DNA of 64,000 nucleotides from Aplectana chamaeleonis (lineage: Eukaryota > Nematoda > Chromadorea > Rhabditida > Cosmocercidae): the NCBI GenBank assembly GCA_029168955.1, contig JAPDOI010000380.1, positions 424,501-488,500 of the forward strand. Reading direction: 5' to 3'. Position numbers and translations under genes: made by a program. The notes under the pieces were generated by a model, which saw nothing but the letters and a program-made list of their open reading frames with translations, ran no database searches and was not told where the DNA came from. Shown here piece by piece: positions 55,986 through 64,000 of this stretch (positions are counted from its first letter, which is position 1; each line of letters begins with the position of its first letter).

Positions 55986-56716
55986 CTCAGAGAAACTCAC
56001 GGCCCGTCCGCTGCGGAAGATGAGCTCTGCCAACTGTCCGCGGCGCTTGACGGCTGATCCGCGGCACAAATGAGAGCGGGTTGGTCAAACGGCCCATCCG
56101 CGGCGCTGATTGTTCTCGATGGGGGTGGTTCCGGGGCGCACCGGCAGTTCAACGACTTTCACCTCTTTATATCACTCATTCACATCTCACTTGACCGCAA
56201 GCACGGCTGTTGTGGCAGACATGAAAAAACATGGCAAAGCGATTGATCACGTCCTAATGTGTTTATCTTATGCGCAGCTGGTATTAAGGGTGCCTCATCT
56301 CACTCGATTCCTCATTCGGAATTCTAATGCCGGCCCTGGAAGGTGACCTCGAGACACTCTCCGGAGGCTAGCATATTTTTGGACGCTGGGGGGGATAGGG
56401 GATATCCTCACAGCTGGGAAGGGGGCGGGGTGCAGTTTTCGCCGCTGTCCGAAGGAGGTTGGTTCCTCACCGCAGACCTCGGCGGAAATATTGTGAAGGC
56501 GTGATTTTTGTGTAGTTACGGACAAGACACGGTATTTTGCGTTATATTTGCAGAAAAGGACGCTCCGCGGCGGCTCTCAGGACGATTCGCGGCACCTGCA
56601 GGATGGTCCGCGGCGCCTTGCCGGCGCTCTTTACCGGCTTCGGTAAAGGATCGTCCGGTCCTCGGCCGCGGACGATCCTGCAAAAGCGCCGCGGACGGGC
56701 CGTGAGTTTTCCTGAG
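55986..56716. mobile_element. Foldback-like element with GC-rich arms
   Basis: Ends ctcag..aaactcacggccc (26 bp) are inverted with perfect inner 16 bp ctcacggcccgtccgc. Subterminal degenerate units carry ccgcggcgc (55996-56110 and 56560-56706). The core is homologous to 3212-3530 of the element at 2998-3727. It lies in the intron upstream of the 55.6 kb exon. Confidence 0.7.
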
Positions 56717-56975
56717 ATACTGGTCAGATTCCGTTCAAGTGCTCCCTATAATTATCGAAAGCCAGAACTGACAAACAGCCAGCACGCCCATTCAATCTCT
56801 TGTCGTAAATACTGCATTTAAATCCTTTTTTTCGGACATTAGGCCTGACGGTCACAATCACAGCAGTTGTGTTTATTCGATGGAAGAAGTAGCCAATTAC
56901 AGTTTTTCAAAGTATTGGAGGGATCGGAAAATAATGTCGCTTTCTTACGTTCAATACAAACACATACATTTTTAC

Positions 56976-57094
56976 CAACTCTTTGTTTTTGATCAGTGAT
57001 ATATTTCCGTCATTATTAATAACCTCTTGCCATTTAAAGAGTAAATTTTCAATCCCTGATCGATAGAAATTAATGGCCTTTTCCGCGAAGGTAT
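56976..57094 (-). CDS. Possible neprilysin-like exon (M13_N, early part)
   Basis: On the minus strand an open segment lies between a possible acceptor (tctctag at the high-coordinate end) and a possible donor (gtaaaa). It reads TFAEKAINFYRSGIENL and then an asparagine-rich stretch. M13_N domains have an early segment of the form A..KA..FY.SC, which this resembles, but the usual cysteine is glycine here. Its position upstream of the better exons fits. The match is short and could be chance, so this is the weakest exon of the set. Confidence 0.3.
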
Positions 57095-57143
57095 CTAGAG
57101 ATCGCATTTTGAATATTATCCAATTTTGCAAATGTTTTGTCAC

Positions 57144-57627
57144 TTAAAGGCAGCACTCACGCTCGTAAACGTGTTTGAGATAACTACGGAATCAGAATGG
57201 TATTGCTCAGATTACAACACCTACGCAAATTGAAGTGCCAAAAACGACCCACAATGCCGCTACACGAGTAAGAAAATGGCCCCGCCCCTGTATTTGCGTC
57301 CTCCTCCAAAACAGGGGCGCTTTGCCATTTTCACCGTCGGCGACGCTTGTGAATGGTAGAATATGTACAATAAGCGCTGGTGCCTCGAATGATGTGAATA
57401 CGTCGTTTTATAGAAGGTACATCGACGACGGTGGGAATGCCCCAGCACCCCTGTTTTTTAGGACGTAAATACAGGGGGCGGAGAAATGAGCCGACTTCTC
57501 ACTCGTGCAGTGGCACTGTGGGTCGTTTTTGACGCCTAAAAATGCGTAGTGGTTGTGTTTTGGGCCATGCGATTTTATTTGCGCAGTTATCTGAACCATG
57601 TTTACGAGCGTGTATGCTGCATTTAAG
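57144..57627. mobile_element. MITE with TTAAAGGCAGCA ends
   Basis: ttaaaggcagcactcacgct at left, inverted against agcgtgtatgctgcatttaa at right. Inner matched blocks include cctgtatttgcgtcctcc / aggacgtaaatacagg. A lone end is at 33283. Confidence 0.75.
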
Positions 57628-58440
57628 ACTATTTGGCAATTCCTTGATCGTCTGACACATATTTGTATCCACTTTCGCTTTTAACATGTCATAAAAGAGA
57701 CGACATTACCTTTTGGTTCCCGAGGATGTGCCGAAAAGTTCCAAGTTGAGGTCGACGTTCACTCGTTCCCACCGTTTCGGAAGCCTCCGAGCTACATCTC
57801 ACTCATGCGCCCCATTTGCTAGCCTCAGTACATCTAGCGGCAAATTTTATGGCAGTGGTTCCAGTTTTGAGCCTGTGTTACAGTCTGCCAATGTCAACAG
57901 ACGGACGTATGGATACCACCGAGAATATGTTAGGGACAGGACAGTTTTCCAATATGACGTGCTCAGAATGGCTTGATGCCTTACTAGGAAACCTTGCAAG
58001 GCCGTCCCCACCCTTTCAAAGTTGGTGAATGTTTTCTGGTAATTTCTGGCTCGCTGTCTCCGAATCTGACATCGGATTTTGCTGCGGACACCGCTGGACG
58101 AGATTATAAAGGTTTTTGAAGCCTCGCGAATAAATAGGCACACCAATGCTAAAATTTTTAGGGTGTTTAGGAGAAAAAATTTCGGAATCGGCTCAAAACT
58201 TTCAGCTGAGGGTTCTGGGGTTTGCTTGTTGCTTGACTAAGGGGTTACGTGAATAACGGTAGGCATAATGCCTTTTAAGTGGCCTTACCTATCTTAATAC
58301 TTTGAAAATCGAAAGATGGGCCTCAAATTTGTGTTCGGCGTCCCAAGCAACATCCACAGAGAAAATGTGAGCCAAACCTAAGACATTGACCAAGCTACCG
58401 TACACCCACCGTATGCTACCGTAATGTATCAGAAATTGAT
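57628..58440. other. Spacer
   Basis: Overlapping frames on both strands at 57713-58146, none with a recognisable motif. Confidence 0.35.
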
Positions 58441-58534
58441 GAATTGGTCGCAGACATAGCTTCGTTGGGTGGAGCCAAAAGCTCCACCAACCTTCATCTA
58501 TGGGAAGGTGGAGGGGGGAACCTCAACCCATTCA

Positions 58535-58610
58535 CGTCCACGTGTACCACCGGTGGGACACGCGTTGACTACCACTTCGGATCGCGTGTCCCACCGGTGG
58601 GACACCCTCT
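58535..58610. repeat. Repeated palindrome ccaccggtgg
   Basis: gtaccaccggtgggacacgc and cgtgtcccaccggtgggaca lie about 45 bp apart; a third form, gtcccaccggtggaacac, is at 59057-59074. Confidence 0.6.
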
Positions 58611-59653
58611 TCAAAAATCGATTTCTCCGCCACAAGAAACTATTTTCGAACCTATATATGATCAATGTCTTGACCTACTCAAGACTTAGATAAAAACCTC
58701 GTGGTCCATCAGTAGGTCGAATGCAACAACATATGTAGACTTTTCTAAAATCAGGTGGGCTGAAGAAGAGGGAAAAACGGCTGTAAAGCATCTCTAGAAG
58801 CACCTTATGATTTCTTTTCCCTTCTATTGCTCGCTTTTAGGTTGCTTAGTAGAAACCTATCGTGGGAAACTCGTTTACGTTTCTGAAAGCGTTGCAGCTC
58901 AGTTGACCTCGTTGTTGTTTTGAGTAATAGTTTCTTGATAAAGAAAGTGTCTTGGAAGCTCAAACTCTGGTAATGTTCGACCACCGTTGCAAGCTACAAC
59001 AGAGACACAAAAAAATCGCAAGCAAATACCCGTGGGACGCTATTCAAGTTAGGGTGTCCCACCGGTGGAACACATTGTACGGTGACGAAATATCGCACGC
59101 GGTCCGGACGTGCAGCCACCCAAAAGTAGGCGTGGTCGTGAATGGGTTAACCATTGGGAAAACCGTTGACGACGAGGGAAACGCCCTAAAAACGAATGAA
59201 AGTGACCTGACATTCATGCAAGTCGTTTTCAAGATTGGATGGGTGTCATTGCCGGTTTTTTGTGCATAACTTTTTAGCGCTTAGAGATAGACCCTTGAAA
59301 TAGGTTGTTTTTGCAATCCTCATAAAATTCTGCATCGAACAGCGTTTTCAGGTAAAAAAAAAACGTTTTTACTCTTCCAGCCGATTTCGGTTCACAAAGT
59401 GCATTTTTTGTGCTGGAACTTCTCGGTTTTTCGTTCATAACTTTTCTGCGCAAAGAGATCTTTGGTGAAGGTAGTTTTTGGATTTCTGTGTCGACTAGTG
59501 TTTCCAGGTTTGGAAAATAGTTTCTTGATCCTTCAGCCTAATTCCTTGTACGAAACACCAGTTTTTCGCCTATAGCTCTTTAGCCGTTCAAGATAGGGTA
59601 GTGAAGGTTGTTTGCCGAATCTACGTAAAATTCTGCGTCAAACGATATATCAT

Positions 59654-59834
59654 GTTCCTAACTTTGCTTGCTCCATAAGCCAGCCAGGTCGGTGGAGCCG
59701 AGATCCATAGTTATCTCCGTAGGGTGCTCTTGCCTATATGGTGTAAATAGAAGACGCAGAGTCTTGCTAGAGCCAAAAACGGGGCTCAGCTCCATCGAAC
59801 TGGCTGGCTTATGGGGCAAGGAAAATTAGGAACC
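59654..59834. mobile_element. MITE with CCATAAGCCAGCCAG ends
   Basis: gttcctaactttgcttgctc...ccataagccagccag at left and its complement ending ttaggaac at right; 181 bp, abutting element B. Confidence 0.75.
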
Positions 59835-59839
59835 CGGTA

Positions 59840-61937
59840 CAGGCTACGGCGCGAGGTGTGATACAACCCAACATTGGTCCGACCCCCCACCCAAGTCAAG
59901 CGATTTGCTCAGCCCCCCCCCCTGGGAAAAATGATGGTGACGACCTGGGGGGAGGTCCTCATTTCGTAATTTTTTATATTATAGTGAACGAATTTTTAAT
60001 TCAAGACTACATCAAGACCTAATAATGCAATAAATAAATGTTTTCCACGAAAGCAGACAAAAACAACTCCTACGACAATGGCACCAAATGTTTGTTCAAA
60101 GGCTGAACGTTCATTAGTGCCCTGAGGTCACATAGGTGCGGTTTCGAGCATGAAAACCACATTAAGTAATTGGCGGTTCAGATGTAAAAACGCACCCTAA
60201 ATTTCATGGATACAGCTTCAATCCGAGCAGCGCTACATAGGGTGGGCGGAGTCTGTTTTCATGCCCTGAGGGCACATAGGTGCGGTTTCGGAAATGAAAA
60301 CCACATCAAGTAATTGGCGGTTCAGATGTAGAAACGCACTCTAAATTTCATTGAACAGCTTCAATCCGAACAGCGCTACATAGGGTGGGCGGAGCCTGTT
60401 TTCATGCCCTGAGGGCACATAGGTGCGGTTCCGGGAATGAAAACCACATCCAGTAATTGAGTATCCGGATGTGAACAAGCACCCGAAGGTTCATGGACGC
60501 AGCTTTAAGCCGAACGGCGCTAAATAGGTTGGGGTCCATGAAAAAATTGATAGCTGTGAAATATTTACAAGTATTTAACGAAATTTGAATTAGGGAGTTT
60601 CGCGTTGCTACAACGTGCGGAAAACCTAGTCACGGGCCCAAGTAATCAATTTCATTCTTTTAACCGGCTGAAAACGGCCTTTGAAGACCCATTTTTAGGC
60701 GTGATACAATCGATTGTATCACATCTAAATCCATACGAATTAGGTGTGATACAATCGATTGTATCACACCTAAAAATGGGTCTTTAAAGACCGTTTCTAA
60801 CCTGGTAAAAAAATGAAATTGATTAGCTGGGTCCGTGACTAGGTTTTCCGCACGTTGTAGCAACGCGAAACTCCCTAATTGAAAATTCGATAAATACTTT
60901 TAAATATTTCACAACAATTCCGGACATGAACATTTTTTAATGGACCCCACCCTATGTAGCGCTGTTCGGTTTGAAGCTGCGTCCATGAAATTTCGGGTGC
61001 GTTTTCACATCCGGATAGCCAATTAATATATGTGGTTTTGATGCCTGAAACCGCACCTATGTGCCCTCAGGGCATGAAAACAGACTCCGCACATCCTATG
61101 TAGCGCTGTTCGGATTGAAGCTGCATCCATGAAACTTTGGGAGCGTTTTCACATGCAGACATTCGTATTCAAACTGTGGGTTCCGCTCCCGCAACCGCTC
61201 CTATGTGCCCTGAGGGCGTAAAAATCGAAAGGCGATTTCATTAAGGAAATTGTAAGAGATATCACAGTGAACAGCGCTCTTTTGTGACAGCTATCCATCG
61301 TTTTACAGCTCTGCGAAATTTTTATATTTAGCGGGATCGAACCTGTGAACTCTAAATCGCCTAAGAATGCATCTTAGATTACGAAATTCCAGAACATCTG
61401 TGTCACTTCGTTGACAGGATAGTCCGCTTGTAACGACCTCGATGACATCGAATACTCAACACCGCTGCTGCTCACATATCCAGGAGCACTTTGGCGACAC
61501 ATTTTACCTTTCCAAGACTACTCCTCCATGTCAGAGTCATTAACGATGGCCGTGCTACCGTCGTCTATTGTCTTGCATGCTTTATCACCAGTGAATTGTA
61601 AGCTCTTCTTGTGTGTTCCTGCCTCATTTTTACATCCCCATTTCACATCTTGCCTCATTTGTTTTTTCGCAAATGTTTCTCACTAATCAGTTTGTTTTTT
61701 GATCTTCTGCCTCATTTTGCTCTCTCAGTATAATCTCCAGTTTTAATTTGACCTCCTATTGTGATCTCATTTTGCCATCATTTTTTATACTAACGGTGTG
61801 GTTCTTAACCCTCCCCCTCCGGCCTGATAGAAGTCCATCTTGTTCCTTGGTTGACCGAAGGTCCGACCCCCCATCCCACTGGATGTCGATGGGTCCGACT
61901 CCCCTCTGTGATACATCACACCTCACGCCGAACCCTG
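59840..61937. mobile_element. Foldback element B (inverted copy of A)
   Basis: Starts caggctacggcgcgaggtgt and ends with the complement of cagggttcggcgtgaggtgt, i.e. reversed relative to 14345-16327. It contains 140 bp-type units in both orientations (60110-60540 and 60940-61230) around a 260 bp hairpin absent from A. Confidence 0.75.
60605..60865. repeat. Near-perfect 260 bp hairpin
   Basis: tgctacaacgtgcggaaaac at 60606 pairs with gttttccgcacgttgtagca near 60860. The centre has two copies of ggtgtgatacaatcgattgt. The two overlapping opposite frames here are mirror images of each other. Confidence 0.85.
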
Positions 61938-62420
61938 ACCCAGTATATCATTCGCAGAATTCCACGTAGACTTCAAAAGCAACCGTAACCAGAACTCTAT
62001 CTTCAACGGTTAAAGAGTTATAGGCGAAAAACTGGTGTTTCGTAGAACGAATTATTCTGAAGAATCGAGAAAATATTTTTCCAATCTAGAAACACTAGTC
62101 GACGCAGAGTTCTATGAAGATTCCGAAAAGAAACATTCACCAAGAGTCCGTCTCTTAGCGTAGAAAAGTTATGAACGAAAAACCCTTCAGGCACAAAAAG
62201 TGCACTTTATGAACCGAAATCGGCTGAAAGAGTGAGAACGTGTATTTCGAAACTGAAAACGCTATTCGATGCACAATTTAATGATTCTAAAAACAGCCTT
62301 AACCAAGGAAATATTTTCGAGGGAAAAAAGTTATAAGGGGAGAACTGGCACTTTGCAAGCCAAACATGGTTCAAAGTTCTAGAGCGCGGTAGATCCTCGA
62401 AATACTTTTCGTCAAAGAAT

Positions 62421-62872
62421 TTAAAGGCAGGGTTCGCGATAAAAACGACTTTTGAGCTCTCTTCATAGAAATGTAGATTTGGACATCACAAAAGTAAAAG
62501 TAGGTGAAAAAACCGGGGAATTCGCGGGAAAAGCGCTCAAAAACAAAGTATAACGGCTAATTACCGGTGTCGGCCGGCCCCTTAATTAACGCGATTTTCA
62601 TTAATGCTTGCTTATCCGGCATTTATTTTGCTGTTCAAGGAATCAGTAGTCTCCAGAGATGTTTAGAAATTACTTTAGAAGCAAAATAAAAGTTGACAAA
62701 ACAGGCTTTTACCCAAATCTCGATAATTGGGGGCGGGAGGACACCAAGCCATAAATTTCTCCTGAGCTTCTTTTCTCCAATTTTTTACTTATTTTCACTT
62801 TTGTGATGGCCAGATCTACCATTCTACGGTGATAGCGCAGCAACCGATTTTATCGAGAACCCTGCCTTTAAA
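62421..62872. mobile_element. MITE with TTAAAGGCAGGGTTC ends
   Basis: ttaaaggcagggttcgcgat and the complement of ttaaaggcagggttctcgat, flanked by ttt/aaa. 452 bp, non-coding. Confidence 0.8.
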
Positions 62873-63355
62873 AGAAATTCCGAAAAAAAAACACTCGCTT
62901 AATATCCTTTCTCCGAAAATATAAAAATGTTAACGGCGGAGAGCCTGTAGTTTTCTGGTAGAGGTCAGGTTATCTCATGGAGTTTGAGGCACAAAAAAGA
63001 CTAGAAGGCCGAAAAGTTGACATGGTAAAAATGATGTTCATACTTCGAATTTTCGAAGGCCCTCTGTCATTGCGCCCTTCTTAGACGCAAGCTCCTCATA
63101 CAATTGTTGGTTCAGTGGAATTCGCAGTTCAGTGCTTTTTTTGTTTGCTTGTCGGAGCGGAATGGGAGATGAAATTGATTCCGATGCCGACCCTACGTCT
63201 GACACGACAATAACATGAACAAAATGCAAAAAATGATGAAAGGGAGTGGCTAAAATGGAACAACAACTGTTTTTTTTGACGAGATTCCAACAATAGATTG
63301 AGAATCGTGTTTCTCATCTTAGAACAGGGTATCAATGAATAATAAAATCCTGTCC
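62873..63355. other. Spacer
   Basis: Nothing recognised. Confidence 0.3.
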
Positions 63356-63358
63356 GAA

Positions 63359-64000
63359 TCAAGAGTTTGCTAGTGTAGTTGTTTTGCACCCTTTCTGAAA
63401 CATCGTTATCCCCCCTTTATATGGGTTCAAAGCCGTGACTTCACCTTCAACTATAGGTCTGACATATGTTTTGTATGCCTTCGTTAGAACATTTCTGTTT
63501 TTCGTGGATAAACCTTTGAAATTCCGATACGTCTGTAGAAAAGCCTTCCTTTGGAAGATTATATAATGTTCTCTGAAATCTAGTTTGTCATCATAAAGGA
63601 AACCAAGATCTCTCACCCGAGACACTGTGGAAATTTCAATATCCCCTATTGTTTAGGTGCTCGGGAGGTTTGACACCCCTAATATCATATGCGCCGATTT
63701 TTCGGGTGCTATGGGTGAACCCCACCGATTTGACCATTCCGCAACTTTGTCTATTGCACTCTGTATCGCCTCCCTTTGCCGTATAGTTCACTGTTCTCAC
63801 CGTATAGTTTTATATCTTCTGCGAACTGTTGTACTTTTACTACTGAGTTTTGGATAAGATCTGGTAAATCGGCTGTATAAATGTGGAATAGTATTGGCGA
63901 TAATACCCCTCCTTGAAGTACGCCGCTCTCCACTACCCTGATGGAAAAAATGACGAACCCACTTTCACTTGAAATGTTCTTTATTTTAGATAGTTAGAAA
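63359..64000 (-). pseudogene. CR1-like LINE reverse transcriptase, cut by window edge
   Basis: From the right edge leftwards: VESGVLQGGVLSPILFHIYT (RT motif B), DLPDLI and VQQFAEDIKLYGE (palm motif; the usual FADD reads FAED). After a frame change, 63359-63625 has VRDLGFLYDDKLDFREHY and LTKAYKTYVRPIVE, the CR1-type post-palm region. A stop/shift lies near 63650. The element continues beyond 64000. Confidence 0.8.

Larger units (their letters stand above)
8376..57094 (-). other. Candidate neprilysin-like (M13) gene span, TE-filled introns
   Basis: Six or seven minus-strand open segments match successive parts of an M13 (neprilysin/ECE) zinc metallopeptidase and appear in protein order from high to low coordinate: M13_N helical segments (57.0 kb weak, 55.6 kb), the IDW segment (55.2 kb), the RTLxNY segment (43.5 kb), the INAY segment (11.3 kb), the HExxH segment (8.65 kb) and the following WW...C...QYG segment (8.4 kb). 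M13 enzymes are usually type II membrane ectopeptidases that cleave short peptides. The collinearity is seen in the sequence; joining the pieces into one transcript is inference. Not found: the N-terminal membrane anchor, roughly 130 residues between the 43.5 and 11.3 kb exons, and the C-terminal part with the zinc-ligand ExxxD and NAD motifs. Some exon phases do not fit with the boundaries I chose, so boundaries are wrong in places, exons are missing, or the gene is decaying. Confidence 0.6.
59265..62352. mobile_element. Inverted-arm shell around foldback element B
   Basis: About 390 bp at 59265-59653 (cttttcgttcataacttttctg, tgtcgactagtgtttcca) is inverted against 61960-62352. Each arm contains diverged units of about 120 bp. 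A MITE and element B lie between. Confidence 0.65.

Noticed and set aside
57713..58146. Overlapping plus and minus frames as neprilysin N-terminal exons
   Set aside because: No cysteine/FACG-type M13 start motif could be found in any frame.
60605..60863. Pair of small opposite-strand genes
   Set aside because: The two frames are mirror copies produced by the perfect hairpin.

Overview
This is a eukaryotic, non-coding-rich window, most likely from a strongylid (clade V) nematode such as a hookworm. There are no bacterial-style gene runs. What can be read is short exons with nematode-like splice acceptors, buried in transposable elements: PAT/DIRS, RTE, Jockey-like and CR1-like LINEs, Penelope, mariner, Tc1, MULE, Ty3/gypsy and many MITEs. 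A dispersed repeat carrying GATCTACCGTCGCAGCCCCG occurs three times. The species assignment is inference.

The main host-gene signal is on the minus strand. Short exons encode, in the correct order, pieces of a neprilysin (M13) zinc metallopeptidase: about 57.0 kb (weak), 55.6 kb, 55.2 kb (IDW motif), 43.5 kb (RTLTNYV motif), 11.3 kb (INAY motif), 8.65 kb (HEISH zinc-binding motif) and 8.4 kb (cysteine-containing segment). If this is one gene it covers about 49 kb of the window and its introns hold almost everything else. Some middle exons and the C-terminal exons were not found.

Layout. 0.4-3.7 kb: hairpin MITE, dead RTE LINE (minus), dispersed repeat, foldback-like element. 3.95-8.1 kb: broken PAT/DIRS retrotransposon with gag, RT/RNase H and tyrosine recombinase. 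8.4-11.3 kb: three neprilysin exons around a dead mariner. 11.5-20.2 kb: MITEs, foldback element A, an unidentified minus-strand coding remnant and a GC-rich tandem repeat. 20.6-27.0 kb: RTE LINE (minus) with a MITE in it, then a Jockey-like LINE (plus) with a Penelope fragment in it. 27-35.2 kb: MITEs, a tandem repeat, MULE transposase remnant, Ty3/gypsy integrase remnant. 36.8-44.2 kb: nested MITEs, a 2.9 kb terminal-inverted-repeat element holding a 60 bp minisatellite, a neprilysin exon and an RTE tail. 45-50.2 kb: a multi-level nest around a Tc1-like element. 50.6-55.1 kb: hairpin elements and a 1.75 kb, 21 bp-unit minisatellite. 55.1-57.1 kb: neprilysin exons around a GC-rich foldback-like element. 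57.1-64 kb: MITEs, foldback element B (inverted partner of A) and a CR1-like LINE running off the right edge.

No element looks intact: nearly every transposase or polymerase frame carries stops, frameshifts or deletions.
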